DNA from: Actinoplanes siamensis
GTDB taxonomy: Bacteria; Actinomycetota; Actinomycetes; Mycobacteriales; Micromonosporaceae
NCBI RefSeq assembly: GCF_016862395.1
Contig: NZ_BOMW01000060.1
Coordinates: 20,859-84,858, forward strand
Length of the DNA stretch: 64,000 nt
Direction of reading: 5' to 3'
Part shown: positions 49,309 to 58,266 of the stretch, piece after piece
Position numbering within the stretch: the first letter of the stretch is position 1
How the letters are laid out: each line of letters begins with the position of its first letter
The notes under the pieces: model-generated
The model's database searches: none
What the model saw: the letters and a program-made list of their open reading frames with translations, nothing else
Told to the model about the DNA's origin: nothing
Position numbers and translations under genes: made by a program

Positions 49309-51492
49309 TCACCGCGGTGCGTGCGCCGGCGGCGGGGTGGCCGGCGCGGCGCGGAACAGGCGCGGGGCGAAGTCGATCAGGTTGCGCTGCCAGGTGTCCC
49401 AGCCGTGCGGGCCGGGTGTGACCCCGGCGAATTCGTACCGGATGCCGATCCTGTCGAAGGCGGCCATCGTGGCCATGGTGATCGGGTATGCGAAGTCGGT
49501 CACGTTGCCGGTGTAGATGCGCAGTAGCCGGGTTCCGTTGTTGATGGCGACCGGGTCGTAGCCGGTCGGGTCGGCGCCCGTGGAGGGCGAGCCGATGCCC
49601 GAGGAGAAGGTGCCGATGTACGCGAATTCCCCCGGATGGGTCTTGAGCACGTCGTACGTTTGGAAGCCGCCCATCGACAGCCCGGCCAGCGCCTGCCCCG
49701 CCGGGTCCGTGGTGATGTGGTAGCGGGTGCGGGCGGCCGGGACGATGTTGTCCAGCAACTCGCGGGTGAAGTCGGGTACGTTGCCGTTGCCCATCACCAC
49801 GACCATCGGTACCAGCGTGCCGTCGCGGAACTGGTTGTCCAGGATCTGCTTGGCGCGTCCCATCTCGACCCAGTCGGTGTAGTTCTGGCCGCCGCCGTGC
49901 TGCAGGTAGAGCACCGGGTACGGCTGCGTGCGGGCCGGGTCGTAGCCGGGCGGTGTCCACACGTACGCGGTGCGGTCCTGCCCGGCCACGGTGCTGCGGT
50001 AGGTGAGCCGGTGGAGAGCGCCGCCGGTGCCGGCCGGGACGTCGGCGAGCAGGCGTGAGCGGGCGCCGGGGACCAGGAAGGTGCTCCAGGTGGGTTCCGT
50101 GGTGACGCCCGCCGGGTTGGTGGTGTCCTTCTGCGAGACCAGGTCGACGATGAACTTGTAGTAGTAGAACCACGGTTGGAGTGGTCCGACGGTGACCCGC
50201 CAGCGGTCACCCTCGCGGGTCATCGGGACGTTGACCCAGCTGCCGCCGGGTGCCCAGTTGCCCCAGAGAGTGACGTGACCCGCCGCGGCGTACTGGGTGC
50301 CGGTCTCCACCGTGACGAAGGTGTCGCCGTTGGATTCGCGGGTCAGCCACGGGGTGGGGGTGGTGCCGGGCGCCGGCGTGGTGAACTCGTGCCGCAGCGG
50401 CAGGTGGCCGGGGCTGGGCCGGTGGTCGGTCCCGGCGCGGAAGAGCCGGGGCGCGAAGTCGGCGAGGTTCTGCTGCCAAGCCGTCCAGTTGTGCCCGGCG
50501 TCGGGGTTCACCCCGTCGAACTCGTGGCGCACGTGCGCCCGGTCCAGCGCGCGCAGCAGCCGGTAGGTGGCGTTGTAGGCGGGGTCGGTGACGTTGCCGG
50601 TGTACAGCCGTAGCAGCCGGGTGCCGGCGTTGACCGCCGCGGTGTCCACGTGCAGCCGACCGTCGGGGAAGGCGCCGCCGAACGACCCGACGTAGCCGAA
50701 CCGGCCGGGGTGGGCCAGCGCGGCCTGTACCGCGAACACCCCGGCGGCTGACACGCCGGCGACCGCCCGGTGCGCCGGGTCGCGGGCTACCCGGTACCGC
50801 TGCTGGACGGCCCGGGCCAGTGGGGCGTCGGCCGCGTCGCCGAGCACCACGACCATCGGCTCCGTCCGCCGCTGGACCGCCAGGTTGTCCAGGATCTGCC
50901 GGGCCCGGCCCAGTTCGAGCCAGTCGGTGTACCCGCCGCCTTCCTCGTGTTCCAGGTAGAGCACCGGATAGGGCCGGCGGCGGTGGGCGTCGTAGCCGGG
51001 CGGCGTCCACACCGCCGCCGAGCCGCCCGGGTGGGTGACCGTCGCGATCGTCCCGCCCTGTCCGGCCGGCACGTCGGCCAGCAGCCGCGCGCCGTCACCG
51101 GGCACCAGGAAGGTGCTCCAGGTGGGCTCCGAGGTGACCGTGGCCGGGTTGGTGGGATCCTTGACGATCCTGGTGTCGTCGCCGCGGAGCCGGTACTGGT
51201 ACAGCCCGGCCGGCAGCGGGCCGATCACCGAGGTCCAGGCGCTGCCGGACCGGACGAGGCCCAGTTCGGCCACGGTGGAGCCGGGTCCGAAGGTGCCCTC
51301 CACGACGACCGAGGACACTTCGCCGATGGTGGTACGCAGGTCGTCGGCCGGGACGGTGAACGACGCGAACCCGTCGGTCACGCTCAGCCAGGGTGTCGCC
51401 GCGGTGGCCGGTTGGGCCGTGCTCGCGGCGGTGGACACGCCCAGGGCGGCGGTGACGAGCACCGTCACCAGGCGGCGGATGGTTGACGCCAT
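49309..51492 (-). CDS. Secreted tandem esterase (two esterase modules with glycan-binding-like domains)
   Basis: Exported protein of 727 residues with a signal peptide of about 32 residues (VTVLVTAALGVSTAAST, AQPATAA). It is an internal duplication: each half has an immunoglobulin-like N-terminal domain of the E-set type (YQYRLRGDD, YYKFIVDLV) and an alpha/beta esterase of the Fes/feruloyl-esterase D type (AAVWTPPGYD, AYVWTPPGYD). The second half has the nucleophile elbow GLSMGG and a catalytic His in PHGWDTW; the first has GVSAAG and GHNWTAW. The first elbow lacks one canonical Gly, so it may be weaker. It probably de-esterifies plant polysaccharides. The longer open frame reaching 52116 belongs to another gene. 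Confidence 0.88.
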   Translation of the reverse strand: MASTIRRLVTVLVTAALGVSTAASTAQPATAATPWLSVTDGFASFTVPADDLRTTIGEVSSVVVEGTFGPGSTVAELGLVRSGSAWTSVIGPLPAGLYQYRLRGDDTRIVKDPTNPATVTSEPTWSTFLVPGDGARLLADVPAGQGGTIATVTHPGGSAAVWTPPGYDAHRRRPYPVLYLEHEEGGGYTDWLELGRARQILDNLAVQRRTEPMVVVLGDAADAPLARAVQQRYRVARDPAHRAVAGVSAAGVFAVQAALAHPGRFGYVGSFGGAFPDGRLHVDTAAVNAGTRLLRLYTGNVTDPAYNATYRLLRALDRAHVRHEFDGVNPDAGHNWTAWQQNLADFAPRLFRAGTDHRPSPGHLPLRHEFTTPAPGTTPTPWLTRESNGDTFVTVETGTQYAAAGHVTLWGNWAPGGSWVNVPMTREGDRWRVTVGPLQPWFYYYKFIVDLVSQKDTTNPAGVTTEPTWSTFLVPGARSRLLADVPAGTGGALHRLTYRSTVAGQDRTAYVWTPPGYDPARTQPYPVLYLQHGGGQNYTDWVEMGRAKQILDNQFRDGTLVPMVVVMGNGNVPDFTRELLDNIVPAARTRYHITTDPAGQALAGLSMGGFQTYDVLKTHPGEFAYIGTFSSGIGSPSTGADPTGYDPVAINNGTRLLRIYTGNVTDFAYPITMATMAAFDRIGIRYEFAGVTPGPHGWDTWQRNLIDFAPRLFRAAPATPPPAHAPR

Positions 51493-51521
51493 CGATCTCA
51501 CTCCTCTCTGCCGTGAACCGG

Positions 51522-52116
51522 TCAGCCGACGGCGACGGCGAAGACGTGCATGACGTTGCCGGGGGTCATGCCGTCGTTGACGTTGGGTAGCTGCAGATAT
51601 CTGATGGTCTTGCCGGGTTGCAGGGTGACCGACGTGTAGTACACGCTGACCCGCTGGTCCTGCCGTCCGCCGGCGATGTTGAGGTACGGCAGGGTGGTCA
51701 GGATGTCGCCACCGGGAGCCGGCGAGTTCGCCCACCAGTCGGCGAAACCGAGCGTGACCTGCTGAGTGGTGCCGTCGGTGTAGACGACGGTGGCGGTGCC
51801 CGAGGCGGTGCCGTACACGCCGGTGCCGAGCAGCCCGAGCTTGCTGCCCGAGCCGGACAGCGGGATCACCTGGCCGACGGCGGTGACGTTGTCCGGGGTG
51901 CCCGGCCGCGAGTCCGGCCAGGTGAAGGTGAGCCCGTCGTGCACCACCGTGGCGCCCGGCCGCGCGTTCGGCGAACGGGTGCCGGGTGTCGCGGTAGAGC
52001 GGCACCGGCTCGCCCGGCGGTGCGGCGGCCGCGGCGGCCGGCGGCAGCCAGGCGGCGGAGAGGGTGACCGGGACCACGAGCGCGACGAGCGCTCGGGCAG
52101 CATGCATGACTCGCAC
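51522..52116 (-). pseudogene. Deleted and frameshifted secreted glycoside hydrolase (GH3-like) remnant
   Basis: A GTG at 52116, six bases after AGGAGG, starts a clear signal peptide (ARALVALVVPVTLSAAWLPP) and continues LYRDTRHPFAERA, the N-terminal start of GH3 beta-glucosidases. Near 51970 the frame shifts and continues at once with HDGLTFTWPDSRPGTPDNV through LGFADWWANSP to NVMHVFAVAVG, a carbohydrate-associated domain usually found at the C-terminus of such enzymes. The catalytic middle, about 2 kb, is missing. An in-frame repair would still lack any active site, so this is a pseudogene by internal deletion plus frameshift. Confidence 0.7.
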
Positions 52117-52270
52117 GGAAGACCTCCTGGGAGCGGCAGCCGGTCGGGACAGGCGGCGGCCGGGGGTGGGGAGCGAGTGGAGGGCGCCTGAGGGGCACGT
52201 ACGGCGCGGCCGTCTGCGGTGGCAGAGTCACCCGGCTCGTCGTTCTCAGACGGGGCACGAGGGTGCTGTG

Positions 52271-52284
52271 TGTTATCGGTAACA
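52271..52284. promoter_or_regulatory. Operator-like dyad upstream of the GH3 remnant
   Basis: TGTTATCGGTAACA is a dyad (TGTTA and TAACA with a 4-base centre) of the size and type bound by LacI-family sugar regulators that control secreted glycoside hydrolases. It lies about 155 bases upstream of the remnant start. Confidence 0.45.
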
Positions 52285-52792
52285 TAGAAGTAACCCAATG
52301 TGATGTCAATCGCGGCGCCGGTCGGCCGGCATGCCGGGATCGACCCGCAAGGCGCTGCGCCGGGCCGGTTCAAGCGAAATACTTGCTGGTGAGGCGGTAC
52401 GGCCGGGGTGTGACCACCGTTACCAGAAAGGCCGGGACGGAAGATCTCGATCATAAAGGACGGGTCCGGAGCGTGGCTCGGAATCGCACCGGGACCCCGC
52501 CCGCCGACGACCTGTCCCCGGAGAGTCGCTCCTGCCCGGACGCCGCGATGGTGCGTGACCTGTTCGACGAGTTCGCCGCGGCCCGACCGTTCTCCCGCCT
52601 GATGCTGGTCGTCGGGGTGGCCGCCGATCCTCGTGTCGACGATCGGCGGCCCGGTGCCGCGCCACGCCTCCTGGCGCGGGGTGTTCGTGGTGCTGGCCGT
52701 CCAGGTGACGGCCGGACATCCGGTCAGCTGCGGCGGGCCGGTCGAGACTCATCAGGTACGGGGGACCTCACGGCTGTCGTCAACCGCGCTCG
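52285..52792. other. Intergenic region, no gene recognised
   Basis: About 500 bases with only a long GC-rich overlapping frame (RDLFDEFAAARPFSRLMLVV) that I cannot place in any family. The upstream ~60 bases are A/T-richer and hold the promoter side of the glycoside-hydrolase remnant. Confidence 0.35.
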
Positions 52793-52960
52793 GTGACCGA
52801 GGACGTCACCGCTCAGCCGGCCCGCGGACGGATGCGAGCCGGCGCGCTGCTGGCCGAGCAGACCTGCACCGGTCGCTGGAAGATCCCGGGCGGTGCGGAG
52901 AAGGCGGACGAGTCGCCGCTGGCAGCGGTCGCCCGCGAGCCCGAGGAAGCGCCCGGCCCG
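52793..52960 (+). pseudogene. Possible Nudix hydrolase remnant
   Basis: From a GTG at 52793 the frame reads RMRAGALLAEQTCTGRWKIPGG and then AEKADESPLAAVAREPEEA, resembling the strand and Nudix box (Gx5Ex7REUxEE) of Nudix hydrolases. The box is one residue short after RE, and the protein has neither the start nor the end of the fold. It runs into the 3' end of the convergent MFS gene. Probably a decayed fragment. Confidence 0.35.
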
Positions 52961-52998
52961 CTGATCTGGTCAGGCCTCACCGCCGGATCCGCGTCGGA

Positions 52999-54603
52999 TC
53001 AGTTGTTGCCGGCGTCAGCGCCTGAAGGCACGGCTTGCCTGTCGGCGCGGCTGCTTTTTGGACCGTCCTCAGGCTGCCGCGCCGGCACCGCGACCTTTCC
53101 GGCGGGACGCAGGGCGAACACCAGCACGGCTGTGGCGAGGAGCCCGACAACCATGATCCAGATCGCGCCGACGTGCATCGAGTGGATGAATGCCCGATCG
53201 GCGGCCTGCGCAAGAGCGGGCTGGTGGAGCGCGGCGGCGACATGCCGGGCCTGCTCTGCGGATGTCTGGACCTCGTCCCGCAGCCCCGCCGGGACGGCGC
53301 TCAACGAGGGTTTGATGGCGACTCGATAGGCGAGCGACATGATGGTGCCGCCCACCGCGATACCGATCACGCTGCCGGCCTGCCGCGCCGTGTTGGTGAC
53401 GGCCGACCCGGCGCCGGACCGGTCCAGCGGCAGGCTGCTGATCAGCGCTCCGGTCACCGGCGCCAGCACCAGACCGACGGAAAGACCCTGAACCAGCAGA
53501 ACGATCTCGATCCAGACCAGCGGGGTGTGCAGATCGAGAAATCCGACCGCCCCCATGCTGAGCGCCGACACGGCGAGCGCCGGCACGGCGACGGGGCGCA
53601 ATGACCATCGGCGAACCAGGCGTGCGCCCAGGGGAGCCCCTACGACAGCGCCGACGGCGGTCGGGATATTCGCCAAGCCGGCCTTCATCGGTGAGTACCC
53701 CAGCGCGCCCTGCAGGTAGAACGCGTTGTAGAAGGTGACGGCGGCCACGGAGAAGAGCAGCAGCGCCATGGACGCGTTGCCGCCACCGAACATCCGCTGC
53801 GCCAGCAGCCGGGGATCGAAGCTCGGCGCCTTGGCCATCAACTCGGCCCAGACGAAAGCGCCCAGCAGGACGATCCCGCCCGCGATCGGCCCCCAGACGT
53901 CCGGCCGGCCCCAGTCCTCCACCTGCCCTGCGCGGATCAGGCCGTAGGTCAACGCGGCGAGCCCACTGATCGACAGCAATATGCCGGCCGGATCCAGCGG
54001 TCGCACGGTGGGGCTTCGGAAATTGGGGACCAGCAAAATGATGCCGGCCAGCGCCGCCACGACAATCGGAACGTTGATAAGAAAGACGGAACCCCACCAG
54101 AAATGGCTGAGCAGGACGCCTGCCAATACCGGTCCTGCCGCCATTCCGACGCCAGTGGATGTCGATGAGATGGCGATCGCGGTCGCCCGTCCGGGGCCGG
54201 TGAAGGTCCACAACAGGATGGCGAAGTTGGCGGGCATGATCAGCGCGGCGCCGAGTCCCATCGCGGCCCGGGCGGCAATCAGTTGGTCGGCATCGCCTCC
54301 GTACGCCGCCCAGAGCGATGCCGCGCCGAAGACACCCAGGCCGACAGCGAGCACGGTGCGGTGGCCGAAGCTGTCGCCCAGGGCGCCGGCGGTGAACATC
54401 AATGTGGCGAAGACCAGGGTGTATGCGCCGGTGGCCCACTGCAGCTCGGCCGGGCTCGCACCCAGTCCACGGACCGGATCGGCCAGGGTCTCCAGGGTGA
54501 TGCTCAGGACGGTGTTGTCCAGCCAAATCAGCAGGGAGCACACCATGAGAACGGCAAGAATCGATTGTTGCTTTACCTTGGGCAGCACGGGAGGCGCGGT
54601 CAT
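52999..54603 (-). CDS. MFS transporter, DHA2 (14-helix drug:H+ antiporter) family
   Basis: Membrane exporter of 534 residues with 14 predicted helices. The first helix has LLIWLDNTVLSITLETLA (the LDxTxxxxALP-like motif D1 of DHA2), LQWATGAYTLVFATLMFTAGALGDSFGHR follows (motif A), and motif C is TGVGMAAGPVLAGVLLSHF. Drug or antibiotic export is the typical family role, and its place about 400 bases from a type II thioesterase suggests export of the polyketide-type product. A promoter candidate lies just upstream on the minus strand. Confidence 0.92.
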   Translation of the reverse strand: MTAPPVLPKVKQQSILAVLMVCSLLIWLDNTVLSITLETLADPVRGLGASPAELQWATGAYTLVFATLMFTAGALGDSFGHRTVLAVGLGVFGAASLWAAYGGDADQLIAARAAMGLGAALIMPANFAILLWTFTGPGRATAIAISSTSTGVGMAAGPVLAGVLLSHFWWGSVFLINVPIVVAALAGIILLVPNFRSPTVRPLDPAGILLSISGLAALTYGLIRAGQVEDWGRPDVWGPIAGGIVLLGAFVWAELMAKAPSFDPRLLAQRMFGGGNASMALLLFSVAAVTFYNAFYLQGALGYSPMKAGLANIPTAVGAVVGAPLGARLVRRWSLRPVAVPALAVSALSMGAVGFLDLHTPLVWIEIVLLVQGLSVGLVLAPVTGALISSLPLDRSGAGSAVTNTARQAGSVIGIAVGGTIMSLAYRVAIKPSLSAVPAGLRDEVQTSAEQARHVAAALHQPALAQAADRAFIHSMHVGAIWIMVVGLLATAVLVFALRPAGKVAVPARQPEDGPKSSRADRQAVPSGADAGNN

Positions 54604-54639
54604 GAGAACCCTATACCTAGATTGGTGGGGACTCGGACG

Positions 54640-54668
54640 ACGATAAGCAGATTTAACGGCACGGTCAA
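54640..54668 (-). promoter_or_regulatory. Promoter of the MFS transporter gene
   Basis: On the minus strand TTGACC (54663-54668) and TATCGT (54640-54645) are spaced by exactly 17 bases, ~36 bases upstream of the ATG at 54603. Confidence 0.55.
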
Positions 54669-54912
54669 GTTCGACGGTATTGGGCGGAACTGTTGCGGTT
54701 GAACGGATGACATGCCTGCGGGCTGATTTGCAGAACGAACATTTTTATGCCTCCGGCTGCTATGCGATTCAAAGGAAATTCGTCGCTTCCCGGGCTTGCG
54801 ACCGGTCCATTTTCGTGCCCGGCGCGCCGGGATCGCCCGGACCACGTGCCGGCTGTCGCAAGTCGACGCCCCGATGCGGCCGGATTGCGGGCCGCCCCCG
54901 GGCAGGTCAGCC

Positions 54913-55000
54913 GCTGAGCGTGAGGAGTTGAACCGGCTCCGCGAACGGGGCGCCGAGCCGGAGCCGGCCAGGATGCGCCGTACGCTGCGGGACTGCCCGG
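54913..55000 (+). pseudogene. Possible IS3-family OrfA remnant
   Basis: The frame reads AEREELNRLRERGAEPEPAR and continues MRRTLR, resembling the leucine-zipper region of IS3 OrfA proteins (ERxELxRLRRENAELRxER). Nothing else of an IS is present. The rest of the 54604-55016 interval has no gene that I can support. Confidence 0.25.
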
Positions 55001-55016
55001 GGCACGCCGCGTACCC

Positions 55017-55787
55017 CTACCGCTGGTCGGACCGGGCCGTGAGCCGCTCGCGCAGGTACGCCAGGACCGCCCCGGCCTGGGATGTCAAGTAGAAGTGACC
55101 CCCGGGGTAGAGCTGCAGATCGAACGGCCCGCCCGTGTGTCCGCGCCAGGCCTCCGCCTCGTGCAGTCGCACCTGAGGGTCCGCGTCACCGGTGAGAACC
55201 GCGATGGGACATCGCAGACCGGCGGTGGTGGACGACATCCTGTATCGCTCGATCGCACGGTAGTCGGCCCGCAGCGCCGGCAGCACCATGCGCACCATGT
55301 CCTCGTCACCGAGGATGCGGCTGTCCGTGCCGCTCAGCCGTTCCACCTCCGCGATGATCGCGTCGTCACCGGCCACGTGCACTCGCTCGTCGCGAAGACA
55401 TGACGGTGCCCGACGTCCCGAAACGAACAGAATCTCCGGGGAGTGGTCGTACTCTCGTTCGAGGCGCCCGGCCAACTCGAAGCCGATCACCGCGCCCATG
55501 CTGTGTCCGAAGATGGACAACGGCTGGTCGAGATAGGGCTCCAACTCCTCGACGAGCCCGTCGACGAGTTCGGCTATCGACCCGGCGCACGGCTCGAAAC
55601 GGCGATCCTGCCGGCCTGGATACTGCGCCGCCAGGACTTCGACGTCCGGCGCGAGTGACCGGGCGGTCGGGACGAAGAACGAGGCGGAACCGCCGGCATG
55701 TGGCAGGCACAGCAATCGCGGCGCGCCCGTCGCCGCCGGCTGATATCGCCGGATCCACCGACCTACGCCTGCCTGCGCAGCAGTCAT
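55017..55787 (-). CDS. Type II thioesterase
   Basis: External editing thioesterase of 256 residues that removes wrong acyl groups from PKS or NRPS carrier proteins. The alpha/beta fold shows RLLCLPHAGGSASFFVP at the start, the nucleophile Ser in IFGHSMGAVIGFELA (GHSMG), the Asp in LTGDADPQV and the catalytic His in YPGGHFYLTSQ. I chose the ATG at 55787, with AAAGGG seven bases upstream. It sits at the left edge of the polyketide cluster, in opposite orientation to the PKS. Confidence 0.93.
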   Translation of the reverse strand: MTAAQAGVGRWIRRYQPAATGAPRLLCLPHAGGSASFFVPTARSLAPDVEVLAAQYPGRQDRRFEPCAGSIAELVDGLVEELEPYLDQPLSIFGHSMGAVIGFELAGRLEREYDHSPEILFVSGRRAPSCLRDERVHVAGDDAIIAEVERLSGTDSRILGDEDMVRMVLPALRADYRAIERYRMSSTTAGLRCPIAVLTGDADPQVRLHEAEAWRGHTGGPFDLQLYPGGHFYLTSQAGAVLAYLRERLTARSDQR

Positions 55788-55889
55788 GTGACGGCCCTTT
55801 CTCGAATGCATCTCCAGTCGAATGAGTCGAACGCCGTCGGAAGACGGCGATCTACCGGCTCGGCTCCACCGGGTAAATCATCGAACCAG

Positions 55890-58040
55890 CTACGCGAGCA
55901 CCAGCTGTCCGAGTTCTTGGGTGCAGCGGGTGAGCGCGACGTAGAGGCCGTTCCAGCCGCGTGGTCCGGCGGCGATGCCGTCGGGGTCGACGAGGAGCGT
56001 CGCGTCCCATTCCAGGCCCTTGGATTGGGCCGCGGACAGCACCGGCACATCGTCATCCAGCGCGGCTCGGAGTTCGGCGACGCGGTTGGCGGGGGCGATG
56101 ACGCCGACCGTGCCGCCGTGCCACCGTTCGCGCAGCCGGCGTACGGCTTCGGCGGCGGCGTCGCCGAGCTCGGCGGGCGTGACCGTGCGCTGCCAGGGGG
56201 AGATGCCGGAGGCGCGTACGGCCCGTGGCGGCGCGTTGTGGCTGCCGGCTCGCCGCAGGACCGGTTCGGTGAGGTCCATGACCTCGCGCGGCGTCCGATA
56301 GCAGATGGTGAGTTCCGCGGGGGTCCAGCGGTCGCCGAGAACGGCCTGCACCGCCTGGGCCCAGCTGGTGTGCCGGTGCGCCGCCTCCGCCTGGTCGATG
56401 TCGCCGACCGCGGTGATGGAGCGGCTGGGGCAACGTCGTACGACCATGTGCCACTGCATCTCGGACAGCTCCTGCGCCTCGTCGACGGCGACGTGGCCGT
56501 ACACCCAGCTGCGCTGCCGGCGGGCGCGGTCGGCGACGAACTCGCCGTGTTGTTGCGGGGCGTCACCGTCGCCGAGCAGGTCGGCGACGGCGTCGAGCAG
56601 GGGGATGTCGCTCGATGCCCACGGTGCCGGCTCGGCCACGACGGCGGCGATCTCGTCCGCGGCCAGCTGCGGGGCGAACCGGGCCAGCAGATCACCGTCG
56701 GTCAGGAGGTCGCGCAGCAGGGTCTCGGCGTCGAGGGTCGGCCACCAGGTCTCGACGAACCGGGCGATGGCCGGGTTCTCCGCGATGCGCTGGCGAAGGT
56801 CCTCGACCTCTTCCTCGGAGAGCAGTCCGTCGACGTCGCTGCCGGCGGCGGCCCCGGGGTCGTAATGCATGCTCCGGTCGACGCGGGCGAGGATGTCCTC
56901 GAAGCCCTCCTCCATCTCGTTCATCAGCGCCTCGCGCTGATCGACGACGGCTTCGGCCAGGATGTGGTGCAACTGCTCGGCGAAGACGCGACGGGCCCGG
57001 TGGTACGGCCGCCCCCGCACCGCGGCGAGCGCCTGTGCCACCGTCGCGGCGGGGATGACGTAGAACTCGCCCTCCCAGCGCAGCTTGAGGTCTCGGGGCC
57101 GGGGGAGCAGCGACGCGACATAGTTCTCGAGTGCGGGTTGCCAGAGGGCACGGCCCTTGATCTCGGCGAGCGTCCGGCTCTCGTCGCGGCCCACGCTGAT
57201 CCCGGGCAGCAGGGTGTCGCAGGTCGCCGCGACGACCGCGGTCTCACCGAGCGCGGGCAGCACCTGGCCGATGTACTCGAGGAACCGCGGGGAGGGGCCG
57301 AGGACCAGGACCGCCTGCTCGGCCATCGTCTGGTGGGCGAAAAGCAGGTAGGCGACGCGGTGCAGGGCCACCACGGTCTTGCCGGTGCCGGGACCGCCCT
57401 GGACGACCAGCGGGCCGCTCGCCTCGGCCCGGATGATGTCGTCCTGTTCGCGTTGCAGCGTGGAGATCGCCGTGGACATGCGCCCGGTGCGCCGCTGATC
57501 CAGGGCGGCCAGCAGGGCGCCTTCGCCGACGAGATCCGTCGTGATGGTCCCGTCGAGCGGCTCGTCGTCCACGCCGACGACGGCCGATCCCGTCGTGCGG
57601 ATGTGCCGGCGCCGGGCCAGGCCTTTGGGGTCGACGGCCGTCGCGGTGTAGAACGGCCGGGCCGCCGGAGCGCGCCAGTCCACCAGCAGCGGCTCGCCGT
57701 CCTCGTCGTCGTCGCGGAGGCCGACCCGGCCGATGTGCCGCACGGTGCCGTCGAGCCCGTCGAGGCGGCCGAAGACCAGTCCCTCGGTCGCCCGGCGTAG
57801 CTCCTCGTACTGCTGGCGGAGCATGCGCAGCCGCGCCCGCTCCAACGCGTCCAGCGCTTCCACCGAGAGCTCGGCCCGCAGGTGGTCGGCGAGCTTGTCA
57901 CGCCGGGCCGTGGCCTGGTCGAGAAACTCCTGTTCCTCGGCGATCGCGGCGGACGCCGTGCCGTTGTCCAGAGCAGAATTCCGACGCATTCGCGAATCCT
58001 CGTATCGGGATCGGATCGTAGGTATTTCGGCGGCCAGCAT
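55890..58040 (-). CDS. HelD/HelR-type RNA polymerase-associated helicase-like protein
   Basis: UvrD/Rep-like ATPase of 716 residues. It has an N-terminal coiled-coil arm (EEQEFLDQATARRDKLADHL, residues ~35-85), Walker A in VVQGGPGTGKTVVALHRVAYL, the helicase motif HVAVDEAQELSEMQW, VGDIDQA and the C-terminal SKGLEWDATLLVDP and YVALTRCTQEL. This arrangement is that of HelD proteins, which dislodge stalled RNA polymerase; actinobacterial HelR members protect against rifampicin-type inhibitors by the same means. The start has GGAGG about ten bases upstream. Beside a PKS cluster, it could protect RNA polymerase from the cluster's own product; that is an inference. Confidence 0.9.
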   Translation of the reverse strand: MLAAEIPTIRSRYEDSRMRRNSALDNGTASAAIAEEQEFLDQATARRDKLADHLRAELSVEALDALERARLRMLRQQYEELRRATEGLVFGRLDGLDGTVRHIGRVGLRDDDEDGEPLLVDWRAPAARPFYTATAVDPKGLARRRHIRTTGSAVVGVDDEPLDGTITTDLVGEGALLAALDQRRTGRMSTAISTLQREQDDIIRAEASGPLVVQGGPGTGKTVVALHRVAYLLFAHQTMAEQAVLVLGPSPRFLEYIGQVLPALGETAVVAATCDTLLPGISVGRDESRTLAEIKGRALWQPALENYVASLLPRPRDLKLRWEGEFYVIPAATVAQALAAVRGRPYHRARRVFAEQLHHILAEAVVDQREALMNEMEEGFEDILARVDRSMHYDPGAAAGSDVDGLLSEEEVEDLRQRIAENPAIARFVETWWPTLDAETLLRDLLTDGDLLARFAPQLAADEIAAVVAEPAPWASSDIPLLDAVADLLGDGDAPQQHGEFVADRARRQRSWVYGHVAVDEAQELSEMQWHMVVRRCPSRSITAVGDIDQAEAAHRHTSWAQAVQAVLGDRWTPAELTICYRTPREVMDLTEPVLRRAGSHNAPPRAVRASGISPWQRTVTPAELGDAAAEAVRRLRERWHGGTVGVIAPANRVAELRAALDDDVPVLSAAQSKGLEWDATLLVDPDGIAAGPRGWNGLYVALTRCTQELGQLVLA

Positions 58041-58266
58041 AGGGGCAGTTCCTCCTGACCGCCCGGTCGCGCTGCCGGCGGAGACAAGAGTCTCACTGCC
58101 TTGCGGTCCACGCCCGATCGTGGCCTCGCCAATGGTGGGTGCACCGAACGGCTACCCCGATCGAGCGGCCGTTGTAGCCACTCGATTGATCTACCAATCA
58201 CCTGAATCGTCTGCCGAAGATTTAGCGGTCCGAACGCTATTGCCGGCGACAGCGAAGGAAGGTCCC

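Noticed and set aside
49309..52116. A single 935-residue protein across the esterase and the upstream signal peptide
   Set aside because: The frame is shared only by accident. The esterase has its own ATG and signal peptide at 51492, and the segment upstream belongs to the GH3 remnant, whose C-terminal part is in another frame.
58041..58266. Rifamycin-associated element upstream of the HelD-type gene
   Set aside because: CCTTGCGG near 58100 resembles one half of the known palindrome, but the second half is absent, so I do not call it.
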